In this document: in pieces, positions 41,419 to 49,621 of the stretch
How positions within the stretch are numbered: position 1 is the stretch's first letter
Layout of the letters: the number at the start of each line of letters is the position of its first letter
Origin: Streptomyces sp. NBC_01314
GTDB lineage: Bacteria > Actinomycetota > Actinomycetes > Streptomycetales > Streptomycetaceae
DNA length: 64,000 bases
Direction: 5' to 3'
Assembly (NCBI RefSeq): GCF_041435215.1
Contig: NZ_CP108394.1
Location: 10,602,001-10,666,000 of the forward strand
Notes under the pieces: model-generated
Seen by the model: the letters and a program-made list of their open reading frames with translations, nothing else
Databases searched by the model: none
What the model was told of the DNA's origin: nothing
Made by a program: the position numbers and the translations under genes

Positions 41419-42387
41419 TCACCGTCCGTTCGCCGAGCGGCGACCGGGCACGCTGCCCGACGCGAGGGACTGCGCGTAGGTGTCCGGCCGGTAGAGCGGG
41501 AGCTCGCCGGTGGCGTCCGTCGTCGCCATGTAGTCGAGCATCAGTTCCTGGCCTTCCTTCGACATGACTCTGGTGAAGAACTCGGCGCGTTCGACGTGCA
41601 GGCCGTCCTCCAGTGACATCGAGCCGCCGAAGTACACCGACCTCTTGGCGGCCGCGACCGACCCCTTCGGCCGCTTGCCGAAGTGCTCCGCGAGTTCGAC
41701 CGCCTGTGCCACCACCTTGTCCTGCGGAACGATCTTGTCGACCGCCCCGTTGGCGAGCGCCTCCGCGGGCGTGAACGGCTTGCCTTCGAGGATCGCGGCC
41801 AAGGACCGGTGGGTGCCGATCAGACGGGTCAGCCGCTGGGTCCCACCTCCGCCCGGGATGATGCCGAGGAGGATTTCCGGTTGGCCGATGAAGAAGTCCC
41901 CGTCGGCCATGACCCGCAGATCGCACGCCCAGGCGAACTCGGCGCCGAGGCCGAGAGCCGAACCGTTGAGGGCGGCGACGAAGAGCACACCGCTGCTGTT
42001 CATCCGCAGGAACGTCGTGTGCAGGCGTTCCAGTTGCAGGGCTCCCCGCATCGGGGTCCTGCGCATCACGGGCCCGAGGAAACGCAACCGGTCCACATGC
42101 TTCGCCATCCGTACGACGGCGGCGGCGCCGCGTCGGCCGACCGTCGGGCTCGCGGCGCCCTCTTCCTGCAGCCAACCGACTGCGGCATGGCTGACGAACC
42201 GCTCGGGATGTGCCCCGGTGAAGACGACGGCGCGGATGTCCGGATCGCGGTCGGCCCGGGCCACCAGCTTGTCGAGCTGATTGGCGATGTCGAGGCCGAA
42301 CACCTGGTGGGGGCCGCCGTCGACGCGGACGACCAGGACGGCCCCGCGTTGCTCGATCTCCAGGTGGCCCTTGTCTTTGTATGGCAT
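41419..42387 (-). CDS. enoyl-CoA hydratase/isomerase-family protein
   Basis: 322 residues from ATG 42387 (GGGAGC upstream); the frame opens earlier without protein-like content. It is a crotonase fold. An unusual insert RGAAAVVRMAKHVDRLRFLG precedes the oxyanion loop FVAALNGSALGLGAEFAWAC, followed by FFIGQPEILLGIIPGGGGTQ, the second catalytic loop with Glu. LTRLIGTHRSLAAILEGKPF and TPAEALANGAVDKIVP are canonical. Members hydrate or isomerise enoyl-CoAs in beta-oxidation-like pathways. First gene of the operon reaching 38958. A TetR lies divergent 263 bp away with an ATAAC-N3-GTTAT palindrome. Confidence 0.9.
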   Translation of the reverse strand: MPYKDKGHLEIEQRGAVLVVRVDGGPHQVFGLDIANQLDKLVARADRDPDIRAVVFTGAHPERFVSHAAVGWLQEEGAASPTVGRRGAAAVVRMAKHVDRLRFLGPVMRRTPMRGALQLERLHTTFLRMNSSGVLFVAALNGSALGLGAEFAWACDLRVMADGDFFIGQPEILLGIIPGGGGTQRLTRLIGTHRSLAAILEGKPFTPAEALANGAVDKIVPQDKVVAQAVELAEHFGKRPKGSVAAAKRSVYFGGSMSLEDGLHVERAEFFTRVMSKEGQELMLDYMATTDATGELPLYRPDTYAQSLASGSVPGRRSANGR

Positions 42388-42605
42388 GGATTCTGCTCCC
42401 GGCTCGCGTTCATGGGGGAGTGGAAAGGGTGTGGCGGGCAGCGACGGGTGGGTGTCGCGCCGAGGGGGTGCGGATCGCCCCGGTGGGCTGTGGCCGCGCG
42501 GGCGGCAGAAAACCTGGACGGCGCGTGATGGGGTGTCCAAGGACGAGTGCCTGTGTCCGGGACGGCACCTCACCCGTGATGTGTACTATTGCCGCGCAGG
42601 GTTAG

Positions 42606-42618
42606 ATAACCAAGTTAT
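42606..42618. promoter_or_regulatory. ATAAC-CAA-GTTAT palindrome, candidate TetR operator
   Basis: Perfect 5-nt arms around a 3-nt centre, 32 bp before the TetR start. The same arrangement (ATAAC-TTC-GTTAT) lies 10 bp before the SDR start at 44264, which suggests one regulator for both. Confidence 0.6.
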
Positions 42619-42650
42619 TTCAACTGTGTCAACGATGGAGGCCGAGAGAA

Positions 42651-43334
42651 ATGCCAGGGCGGGCGAGACTTGAGAACGCACCTGACCGGCTTGTGCGAGC
42701 CGCCATCGGCCTGCTCGCCGAGCAGGGGCCGTCGGCTGTCAAGGCGCGCACGGTGGCGTCCGCGAGCGGACTGTCGACGATGGTGCTCTACAGCCACTTC
42801 GGGGGAATCCCCGAGCTGATGCGAGCTGTTGTCGACCACGGGTTCAAAGAGCTTGGCGCGGCGTTCGCGCTGGTGCCGGTGACGGAGGATCCGATCGCGG
42901 ATCTCTTCGTCATGGCCTTGACCTGTCGTCGAGTGGCCCGCGAGAACCCTCACCTGTACGACCTGATGTTCGGGCTGTCCACTCGGGCGACGTACCGGCC
43001 GCTGTCGGACGCGGATCATCGTTTGAGTGGGCGTTCGCCGGCCTTCAGGGACGCCCACACCCATGTCACCGCGGCGTGTGCGCGCCTTGTGGCCTCCGGC
43101 AGGGTCGAGCAGCAGGAACCCGAGGTCATAGCCGCACAGTTGTGGAGCATGGTCCACGGCTACATCACTCTCGAACTGGCCGATCACTTCGTCGAGTTCG
43201 AGGACGCGGTGGCGCAGGTGATGCTGCCGCTGGGCGTGAACTTCTCTGTCGGGTTGGGCGACGAGCGGAAGCGTGCCGAGGCCTCGCACGAAACGGGCGC
43301 GCGCTTGTACGACTCGATGGTGCAGGGCCACTGA
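42651..43334 (+). CDS. TetR-family regulator with TetR_C_33-like (WHG) domain
   Basis: A 227-residue protein with GGAGG 9 nt before the ATG. The helix-turn-helix reads RLVRAAIGLLAEQGPSAVKA, RTVASASGLSTMVLYSHF and GGIPELMRAVVDHGF. The C-terminal domain has ALTCRRVARENPHLYDLMFG, FRDAHTHVTAACARLVASG and AAQLWSMVHGYITLELADHF, with the W-x-MVHG signature of the WHG (TetR_C_33) ligand domain. Many such proteins repress fatty-acid or lipid catabolic genes. Divergent from the enoyl-CoA hydratase operon and convergent with the SDR at 43368. Confidence 0.9.
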   Translation: MPGRARLENAPDRLVRAAIGLLAEQGPSAVKARTVASASGLSTMVLYSHFGGIPELMRAVVDHGFKELGAAFALVPVTEDPIADLFVMALTCRRVARENPHLYDLMFGLSTRATYRPLSDADHRLSGRSPAFRDAHTHVTAACARLVASGRVEQQEPEVIAAQLWSMVHGYITLELADHFVEFEDAVAQVMLPLGVNFSVGLGDERKRAEASHETGARLYDSMVQGH

Positions 43335-43367
43335 AAGCCGGGTGGTCGGCTGCTGCCCTGTACGCGG

Positions 43368-44264
43368 CTAGGAAGACTTGGTCTCCGCGGTGGGCGCGCC
43401 GGCGCCCGGCGTGATTTGGTCATGCCTGCCCAGCGCCGCGACCTCGCGTTCCAGGGACGGAACCGCTCGGGCCGCGAAGCGCCTCGCCCAGGGCCAGGTC
43501 AGGGGTGAATTCAGTGCCGCCTTCGCCCAGTTGGCCACGACGACCGCGCGCGGGACATACACGCGACTGCGTCGGCGCACCAGTCCGTCGACGATCGCGG
43601 CGGCCGCCCGGTCGGAACTCGTCGTGACGTTGCCCGGATACGGCAGCCGCTGACGCAGTCCCTGGAACGAGGGGAGGTCCGCCTCGGCGCCCCGGACGAG
43701 GTCCGTGTCGATCCAGGACGGGTGTACAAGGCCGACCGTGACCCCGAGGTGCGCCACCTCCTGGCGGTAGGTCAGGGCGAGCAGCTCGGCCGCGGCCTTG
43801 CTCGCGCCGTAGGAGGCCATCGCGGCCAGCGGCATGAACGACAGCGCGGACGCCACGACCAGCACGTGGCCCCGACTGCGTTCCAGGTGGGGTGTCGCGT
43901 ACTTGAGGGTGCGGAACACGCCGTTCAGGTTGACGTCGATCACCCGCTCGAACGACGCCTCGTCCGTCTGCCGCACCGTCCCGTACGCCACGACCCCGGC
44001 ATTGGCGACGACGAGGTCGATGCCGCCCATGACCTCCGCGGCCTCGTCGATCGCCGACCGCAGAGCGGCGCCGTCGCGCACATCGGCCTCACGCCAGGAA
44101 GCGGTGGGGCCCAGGTCATCGGCGAGGGCGCGCAACCGGTCGGGTTCGAGGCCGATCAGGGTCACACGAGCGCCTCGGGCGGCGGCCAGGCGGGCCACCT
44201 TCTCGCCGATGCCGCGTGCCGCTCCGGTGACAACCAGTTTTCTGCCCAGCAGGTCACGTTTCAT
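43368..44264 (-). CDS. short-chain dehydrogenase/reductase (long C-terminal extension)
   Basis: A 298-residue protein. The cofactor motif is VVTGAARGIGEKVARLAAAR, then VVANAGVVAYGTVRQTDEAS, and the catalytic set is VVASALSFMPLAAMASYGAS-K (Ser, Tyr, Lys). The C-terminal about 60 residues (VDGLVRRRSRVYVPRAVVVA, PLTWPWARRFAARAVPSLER) extend past the normal SDR and resemble the membrane-associated tail of mycobacterial lipid-processing SDRs. A palindrome overlaps the promoter 10 bp upstream of the ATG. It probably belongs to the same regulon as the enoyl-CoA hydratase operon. Confidence 0.87.
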   Translation of the reverse strand: MKRDLLGRKLVVTGAARGIGEKVARLAAARGARVTLIGLEPDRLRALADDLGPTASWREADVRDGAALRSAIDEAAEVMGGIDLVVANAGVVAYGTVRQTDEASFERVIDVNLNGVFRTLKYATPHLERSRGHVLVVASALSFMPLAAMASYGASKAAAELLALTYRQEVAHLGVTVGLVHPSWIDTDLVRGAEADLPSFQGLRQRLPYPGNVTTSSDRAAAAIVDGLVRRRSRVYVPRAVVVANWAKAALNSPLTWPWARRFAARAVPSLEREVAALGRHDQITPGAGAPTAETKSS

Positions 44265-44273
44265 GGCGGCAAC

Positions 44274-44286
44274 ATAACTTCGTTAT
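44274..44286. promoter_or_regulatory. ATAAC-TTC-GTTAT palindrome before the SDR
   Basis: Same arm sequence and spacing as 42606-42618. The left arm is 10 bp from the SDR ATG, in the gap shared with the divergent HxlR gene (44357). Confidence 0.6.
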
Positions 44287-44356
44287 TGATGGAACACAAG
44301 AGTCGCGCGCACCGGTCGTCCGCTGTACCTGCTGGGTCTCACGACTGGACGAACCT

Positions 44357-44866
44357 ATGCTGGCTGTCATGAGGCGGACATCCTTTGCGCAGTGGCCCTG
44401 TTCGATCGCGCGGACCATGGATCTGCTGGGGGACTGGTGGACGCCCTTGGTGCTGCGTGAGGCGTTCTACGGGATCCGGCGGTTCGACGCGTTCCAGGAC
44501 TCCCTGGGGATCGCCCGGAACACGCTGACGGACCGGCTGCGCAGGCTGGTGGAGGAAGGGCTGCTGGAGAAGCGGCCGTACCAGACGGAGCCGGTTCGGT
44601 ACGACTACGTACTCACCGACATGGGACGCGACTTCTACGACGTGCTGCTGGTGATGAACCGGTGGGGCGACCGCTGGCTGGCCGGTGAGGCGGGCCCGCC
44701 GGTGGCCATGCACCACGATGTGTGCGGGCAGGAGACCCATGCCGAGGTGGTGTGTGCCGCCTGCGGCGAGCCGATGACCGTGGACAACACGCGTCCCCGG
44801 ATCGGCCCTGGCTATCCACCCCATCTGGCCGAGCGGCCGGATGTGCGGGAGCGTTTCGCGGGCTGA
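44357..44866 (+). CDS. HxlR-family transcriptional regulator with Cys-rich tail
   Basis: A 169-residue protein from ATG 44357 (ATG 44369 is an alternative). SFAQWPCSIARTMDLLGDWW carries the conserved Cys. TPLVLREAFYGIRRFDAFQD, LGIARNTLTDRLRRLVEEGL and YDYVLTDMGRDFYDVLLVMN form the winged helix and linker. The C-terminus HHDVCGQETHAEVVCAACGE has a CxxxxxxxxxCxxC cluster that could bind zinc and is found in a subset of actinomycete HxlR proteins. The neighbouring SRPBCC/luciferase-like operon on the same strand is the likely target. Confidence 0.88.
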   Translation: MLAVMRRTSFAQWPCSIARTMDLLGDWWTPLVLREAFYGIRRFDAFQDSLGIARNTLTDRLRRLVEEGLLEKRPYQTEPVRYDYVLTDMGRDFYDVLLVMNRWGDRWLAGEAGPPVAMHHDVCGQETHAEVVCAACGEPMTVDNTRPRIGPGYPPHLAERPDVRERFAG

Positions 44867-44896
44867 CCCAGGGGGCCACGGCAGCGGTGCTCGCCC

Positions 44897-44928
44897 TTGA
44901 CAAGTAAGTCTATCTACGCAACTTTACT
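44897..44928 (+). promoter_or_regulatory. -35-like TTGACA and imperfect inverted repeat before SRPBCC operon
   Basis: TTGACA (44897-44902) is a perfect -35 hexamer; the -10 is unclear (AACTTT at 17 bp). AGTAAGT (44903-44909) and ACTTTACT (44921-44928) form an imperfect inverted repeat over the spacer, ideal for repression by the adjacent HxlR protein. Confidence 0.5.
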
Positions 44929-44979
44929 GGTCGGTGCTCGAATGAGGGTTCTCGGTACAGGCAGGGAGGCCGCAGGATC

Positions 44980-45522
44980 ATGGAGTGGACGGGTGCGCGC
45001 TACGCGGACAAGCCGTCGGTTGAGGTCCATACCTGGATCGCCGCCCCGCCGGCACGGGTGTGGGCGCTGGTCGCCGACATCGAGCTGATGCCGCGCTGGA
45101 GCTCCGAGCTGGAGTCGGTCGAGTGGCTGGACGGCAGGAGCGGCCCTGCTCCGGGAGCCCGCTTCATCGGCCGGAGCAAGCATGCGTCGTTCGGGGAGTG
45201 GGCCACCACGTCCCACATCGTCGAGTACGAGCCGTCCAAGACGCTCGCCTGGGCGGTCGAGGATCCGCAGCACCCGTCGGCGCTCTGGCGGTTCACGTTG
45301 GCGCCGCGGGACGGCGGCACTCTGCTCACGCAGTGGATGCAGATGGGGCCGGGCCGCTCGGGCCTGTCCTTCGCCATCGATCGCATGCCGGAGAAGGAGC
45401 AGAAGATCGTCTTCGTACGCATGCGGGAGTTCGAGGCCAACATGGCCGTCACCCTCGAAGAGATCAAGAAGCTGGCCGAGAGCGCCGAGAGCGCCGGGGC
45501 TTCGGGAGAGGCGAGTCTCTGA
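44980..45522 (+). CDS. SRPBCC (START/Bet v1-like) family protein
   Basis: A 180-residue protein with AGGGAGG upstream. The fold signature is VEVHTWIAAPPARVWALVAD, IELMPRWSSELESVEWLDGR, FIGRSKHASFGEWATTSHIV and ALWRFTLAPRDGGTLLTQWM, with a long C-terminal helix (EEIKKLAESAESAG). Members bind hydrophobic ligands or act as cyclases/dehydratases on polyketide-like rings. The stop overlaps the start of the next gene (TGATG), so it is coupled to the luciferase-like oxidoreductase. It may deliver or shape the substrate for that enzyme. No direct evidence for a substrate. Confidence 0.82.
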   Translation: MEWTGARYADKPSVEVHTWIAAPPARVWALVADIELMPRWSSELESVEWLDGRSGPAPGARFIGRSKHASFGEWATTSHIVEYEPSKTLAWAVEDPQHPSALWRFTLAPRDGGTLLTQWMQMGPGRSGLSFAIDRMPEKEQKIVFVRMREFEANMAVTLEEIKKLAESAESAGASGEASL

Positions 45523-46580
45523 TGCGCACCTCCACCACGATCGAAGCCTCCGGAGCCGACTGGCGGGAGATCGTCGACTACGTCACCGAGGCGGAGAACC
45601 TCGGTCTGGACATCTGCTGGGTGGCGGAGGCGTGGGGCTCCGAGGCGCCTTCGGCCCTGGGCTATCTCGCCGCGAAGACCGAGCGCATGCTTCTCGGATC
45701 CGGGATCATCCAGCTCGGCACCCGCACGCCGATGGCCATCGCCCGCGCCGCGATCACGCTGTCGCAGATATCCCAGGGGCGCTTTCTGCTCGGACTGGGC
45801 CCCTCCGGCCCGCAGGTGATCGAAGGACTCCACGGCGTGTCCTTCGCCCGGCCGCTGTCACGCATGCGCGAGACCGTCGAGATCGTGCGCCAGGCCGCGT
45901 CGGGCGAGAAGATCTCCTATTCCGGGCGGGAGTTCCGGATCCCGCTGCCTGGCGAGGCGAAACCCATGCGTCTGTCGATGCGCGCCGAGTACGACATCCC
46001 CGTCTACCTGGCCACCCTTTCGCCGAAGACGCTGCACCTGACCGGTGAGATCGCCGACGGCTGGCTGGGCACCAGTTTCGTACCCGAGGGCGCCAAGGAG
46101 GCGTACTTCGACCACTTGGACCAGGGGCTTGCCGCCGCCGGTCGCACCCGCTCCGACCTCGACATCTGCCAGGGCGCCGAGGTCGCCTTCGCGGAGGACG
46201 AGGACGTGCTGCGCGCGATGGTGGCCGGACGCAAGAAGGAGCTGGCCTTCAGCCTCGGCGGCATGGGTTCCGCGACCACGAACTTCTACAACAACGCCTA
46301 CAGCCGCCAGGGCTGGGCCGAGGTGGCGGCCGAGGTCCGCACCCGCTGGCAGGCCGGTGACCGAGATGGCGCGGCCGGCCTGGTCACCGACGAGATGGTC
46401 CTCGCGACCACGCTGATCGGAACCGAGGACATGGTGCGTGAGCGGCTGCGTGTGTGGCGCGACGCCGGTGTCGACACCGTTCGCTTCTATCCCGCCGGGG
46501 AGACCATCGACGCCCGACTCGCCACCCTGGGCCGGGCCATCCAGCTGGTTCACGACATCGAGGACGAGGCGGCAGGGTAG
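45522..46580 (+). CDS. LLM-class (F420-dependent) oxidoreductase
   Basis: 352 residues from ATG 45522. Segments WREIVDYVTEAENLGLDICW, VAEAWGSEAPSALGYLAAKT, LLGSGIIQLGTRTPMAIARA and RFLLGLGPSGPQVIEGLHGV match the F420-dependent LLM subfamily (methylenetetrahydromethanopterin-reductase-like). PVYLATLSPKTLHLTGEIAD is the central barrel strand. F420 is abundant in Streptomyces. It overlaps the SRPBCC gene by one base. The pair is probably one hydride-transfer module controlled by the HxlR at 44357. Confidence 0.88.
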   Translation: MRTSTTIEASGADWREIVDYVTEAENLGLDICWVAEAWGSEAPSALGYLAAKTERMLLGSGIIQLGTRTPMAIARAAITLSQISQGRFLLGLGPSGPQVIEGLHGVSFARPLSRMRETVEIVRQAASGEKISYSGREFRIPLPGEAKPMRLSMRAEYDIPVYLATLSPKTLHLTGEIADGWLGTSFVPEGAKEAYFDHLDQGLAAAGRTRSDLDICQGAEVAFAEDEDVLRAMVAGRKKELAFSLGGMGSATTNFYNNAYSRQGWAEVAAEVRTRWQAGDRDGAAGLVTDEMVLATTLIGTEDMVRERLRVWRDAGVDTVRFYPAGETIDARLATLGRAIQLVHDIEDEAAG

Positions 46581-46648
46581 CGACGACAGGCCATGGCTGC
46601 CGAGGCGGGCGGCCATCGCCGACGCCGTCCGTCAGGCCCCGGCGCAGG

Positions 46649-47287
46649 TCAACCGCGGGCGCTGATGCCGTCGGCGGCCAGGCCCGACATCAGCAGAGTG
46701 ATCGCATGGAACGTCCTGTCCAGGGCGTCCTCCCGATCCGCCGCGGCGGCGATGATCTGGTTGCCCTCGCACAGGCCGGCCAACAGCAACCGGGCGACAG
46801 TGGAGACGGGAACGTCCGGTTGCAGGTCACCGCGCTCGGCCAGAACGGCCAGCAGCCGTTCGATCGGCGGCTGGGCGACGGTGTCGTTGATGTGCCGGTA
46901 TCGATCCCCCAGAACCGAGGGCGCCTGGGCCATCAGCTCGCGGTGCAGGGGGTCGTCGATGGTCCGCCGTAGGAACGCGTGCGTGAGGCCGGCCACCGTG
47001 GTCATGGCGGGCTGGTCCGGTGCGGCACGGATCGCCTCGGACGTCGCGTCTCCCAGGGCGCCGACCCGGTGGATCAGCTCCGTGTAGAGCTCGGCGAACA
47101 TCGCTTTCTTGTCCGGGAAGTGGTGGTAGAAGGTGCCCTTGCTCACCAGCGCCGCCCCGGTGATGGCCTCCACGGACGTCTTCGCGAACCCCTTGTCGAC
47201 CAACAGCTTCCGCGCGGCCGCCACCAGGTCCGCCCGGGTCTGCTCCGCGTACATCTGTCGTCGGTTTGGACCTCGCATACGCACCAT
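46649..47287 (-). CDS. TetR-family transcriptional regulator
   Basis: A 212-residue protein; the Met at residue 4 (47278) is an alternative start. The helix-turn-helix reads TRADLVAAARKLLVDKGFAK, TSVEAITGAALVSKGTFYHHF and PDKKAMFAELYTEL. The ligand domain has AFLRRTIDDPLHRELMAQAP, VLGDRYRHINDTVAQPPIER and LLLAGLCEGNQIIAAAADRE, the layout of TetR_C_13-type repressors. A palindrome ATACG-N6-CGTAT covers the start codon, so it is probably strongly autoregulated. No other gene adjoins it in the same direction, so its target is unknown; the luciferase-like gene converges on it. Confidence 0.87.
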   Translation of the reverse strand: MVRMRGPNRRQMYAEQTRADLVAAARKLLVDKGFAKTSVEAITGAALVSKGTFYHHFPDKKAMFAELYTELIHRVGALGDATSEAIRAAPDQPAMTTVAGLTHAFLRRTIDDPLHRELMAQAPSVLGDRYRHINDTVAQPPIERLLAVLAERGDLQPDVPVSTVARLLLAGLCEGNQIIAAAADREDALDRTFHAITLLMSGLAADGISARG

Positions 47288-47292
47288 CGTAT
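47277..47292. promoter_or_regulatory. ATACG-N6-CGTAT palindrome over the TetR start
   Basis: Perfect 5-nt arms around CACCAT, with the ATG inside the centre (minus strand). Confidence 0.5.
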
Positions 47293-47884
47293 ATTCGATG
47301 ACCTGGGGTCAGTGAATGACTTGTGGTCAGCCGATGGTCGTGGTGACCAAGCCCTCCGGAAGGCAGGCGGAGCCGTGGAGAAGCGCAGGATCGTGCCGCT
47401 GGGTGGGCTGGGTCGGGCGGTGGGCCCGCCCGGTGCGGATCGCCGCCACGCTCCAGGCACCCCTGCCGCGATCGCCGAGGGTGCGGGCAGCGTTGACGCG
47501 ATGGTCCGAGCGGCTCCCCGGATCGCACCGCGAACCGGACCTCGACGGCCGTTCCACGGTGTACACGGGCCGGCCGTGCGGCCCTGGGTCTCGACACCCT
47601 CAGGCTCGGTGCCGCTGAGGCCGGAGTACACGAAATCGACGGGACGTCCGTCCGCCGTCGATGATTGCCGCGTGGGCATGGACCTTGGCATCGGGGCGCT
47701 GTAGTGGACGTCCGGGCAACTCGTCGCCGAGCTGGACCGTGTGCCGGCCGCGCCCTCGCCCTTCAGCAGCCCCCTGTATCGGGCGCTGGCGGGACGCACC
47801 GCTGTTGAGTTGATGACCAGATTGTTCGATCGGGACGAGTCGGCCTCCTGCGGGGCGTCGGCCCCCAGCGGAAAGGAACCGTCC
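47293..47884. other. gap with unassigned remnants upstream of lpdA
   Basis: No supported gene. In the lpdA frame, 47741-47884 reads [20 protein letters not shown] and [18 protein letters not shown], plausible protein but lacking a recognised family. It may be the end of a lost gene joined to the lpdA leader. Confidence 0.35.
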
Positions 47885-49297
47885 ATGGACGAGCAGGATG
47901 AGCGCTTCGACGTCGTCGTACTCGGCGCCGGCCCCGGCGGATACGTCGCCGCCATCCGGGCTGCCCAGCTGGGCAAGCGCGTCGCCGTCGTCGAGGAGAA
48001 GTACTGGGGCGGCGTCTGCCTGAACGTGGGCTGCATTCCCACCAAGGCCCTGCTGCGCAACGCAGAGCTGGCGCATGTCTTCACGCGCGAGGCGAAGACC
48101 TTCGGCATCAAGGTCGACGGGAAGATCTCCTTCGACTACGGGGAGGCCTTCCGCCGTAGCCGGAAGGTCGCGGACGGCCGGGTCAAGGGCGTCCACTTCC
48201 TGATGAAGAAGAACAAGATCACGGAAATCAGCGGTCGCGGCACGTTCGTCGACCCGCACACACTCCAGGTGGCCGACTACGACGGCAACACACGCACGAT
48301 CGGCTTCGATCACTGCATCATCGCCGCCGGGGCGACCCCCAAGCTGCTGCCCGGCACCAAGCGCAGCGCGCGCGTGGTGACGTTCGAGGAGCAGATCCTC
48401 GCCGAGGACCTGCCGCAGTCGATCGTCATCGCGGGCGCCGGCGCCATCGGCATCGAGTTCGCTTACGTCCTGCACAACTACGGCGTGAAGGTCACGATCG
48501 TCGAGTTCCTGGATCGGGTCGCGCCGCTGGAGGACGTCGAGGTCTCCGCCGAACTGGGCAAGCAGTACCGGAAGTTGGGCATCGACGTTCTCACCTCGAC
48601 CCGCGTCGAGTCGATCGACGAGTCCGGCCCGCAGGTCCGTGTCACGGTCACCGGCAAGGACGGCGCCCAGCAGGTCCTGGAGGCCGACAAGGTCCTGCAG
48701 GCGATCGGCTTCGCCCCGAACGTCACCGGTTACGGCCTGGAGAACACGGGCGTGACGGTCACCGAGCGCGGCGCGATCGACGTGGACGGCCGTTGCCGCA
48801 CCTCGGTCCCGCACATCTACGCCATCGGTGACGTCACCGCGAAGCTGATGCTCGCGCACGCCGCCGAGGCGATGGGCGTGGTCGCCGCCGAGACGATCGC
48901 GGACGCGGAGACCATGGAGCTGGACTATGTGATGATCCCGCGGTCCACCTTCTGCCAACCGCAGATCGCCAGCTTCGGCTACACCGAGGCGCAGGCGAGG
49001 GAGAAGGGATTCGACGTCCGGGTCGCCAAGTTCCCGTTCACCGCGAACGCCAAGGCCCATGGCCTGGGCGACGCGACCGGCTTCGTGAAGCTGATCAGCG
49101 ACGCCAAGTACGGCGAGCTCCTCGGAGGCCATCTGATCGGTCCGGACGTCACCGAACTGCTGCCGGAGCTGACCCTGGCCCAGCAGTGGGACCTCACCGT
49201 CCACGAGGTCGCCCGCAACGTCCACGCCCACCCCACCCTGGGTGAGGCCGTCAAGGAGGCCGTGCACGGCCTCGCGGGCCACATGATCAACATGTAG
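47885..49297 (+). CDS. lpdA: dihydrolipoyl dehydrogenase (E3)
   Basis: 470 residues from ATG 47885 (AAAGGA 6 nt upstream). FAD motif is [20 protein letters not shown]. The redox-active disulfide is [13 protein letters not shown] (Cys45, Cys50). The NAD motif is [20 protein letters not shown], the second FAD loop is [20 protein letters not shown], and the interface active-site dyad is HAHPTLGE (His449, Glu454). It has no N-terminal lipoyl domain. It regenerates lipoamide in pyruvate, 2-oxoglutarate and branched-chain 2-oxoacid dehydrogenase complexes. No E1 or E2 gene is nearby, so it is the stand-alone E3. Terminator at 49313-49357. Confidence 0.96.
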   Translation: MDEQDERFDVVVLGAGPGGYVAAIRAAQLGKRVAVVEEKYWGGVCLNVGCIPTKALLRNAELAHVFTREAKTFGIKVDGKISFDYGEAFRRSRKVADGRVKGVHFLMKKNKITEISGRGTFVDPHTLQVADYDGNTRTIGFDHCIIAAGATPKLLPGTKRSARVVTFEEQILAEDLPQSIVIAGAGAIGIEFAYVLHNYGVKVTIVEFLDRVAPLEDVEVSAELGKQYRKLGIDVLTSTRVESIDESGPQVRVTVTGKDGAQQVLEADKVLQAIGFAPNVTGYGLENTGVTVTERGAIDVDGRCRTSVPHIYAIGDVTAKLMLAHAAEAMGVVAAETIADAETMELDYVMIPRSTFCQPQIASFGYTEAQAREKGFDVRVAKFPFTANAKAHGLGDATGFVKLISDAKYGELLGGHLIGPDVTELLPELTLAQQWDLTVHEVARNVHAHPTLGEAVKEAVHGLAGHMINM

Positions 49298-49312
49298 GGG
49301 GCGGCGACAGGA

Positions 49313-49357
49313 CCCCTTGGCACCGGACCGGTCCCGCGATCGCGAGCGGCCAAGGGG
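49313..49357. terminator. hairpin terminator after lpdA
   Basis: CCCCTTGG (49313-49320) pairs with CCAAGGGG (49350-49357), starting 16 nt past the lpdA stop. Confidence 0.6.
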
Positions 49358-49372
49358 ATCTGTCTCCCTACG

Positions 49373-49515
49373 TCAGGAGGCAGTCTGGCGCCGGACCGCG
49401 ACCATCAGGAGATCGAGCAGGCTGCCCAACTGGTCGCGCCCGCCGCCGGTGAGGTCGTCGTGAACATACCGACGAGGGTGACGACGATGTCGTCGGCGTG
49501 GACGTCGGCTGGGTG
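49373..49515 (-). pseudogene. C-terminal scrap of a TetR-family gene
   Basis: DVHADDIVVTLVGMF, a frameshift, then GGGRDQLGSLLDLLMVAVRR and QTAS-stop. This matches the last helices of SbtR-type TetR proteins (DVxADDLLVxLxGxF ... RxQLGRLLDLLMDGLR). No helix-turn-helix part remains. Confidence 0.6.
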
Positions 49516-49542
49516 GGACGTGCCGCGGCTGGACGGGTGGCG

Positions 49543-49574
49543 CCGTCCCGCACCGTGCACACGATGCGGGACGG
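49543..49574. terminator. 10-bp hairpin after the aldo-keto reductase
   Basis: CCGTCCCGCA (49543-49552) and TGCGGGACGG (49565-49574), about 48 nt beyond the stop of the minus-strand gene at 49622. Confidence 0.5.
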
Positions 49575-49621
49575 AAAAGTGGCGTCGGCGGCAGGGGGCC
49601 GTCGGCGGCGGGATCCGAGGC

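Noticed and set aside
39321-41567. 748-codon frame on the plus strand through the acyl-CoA ligase operon
   Set aside because: The minus-strand ligase and hydrolase carry complete catalytic motifs. The plus frame is their shadow.
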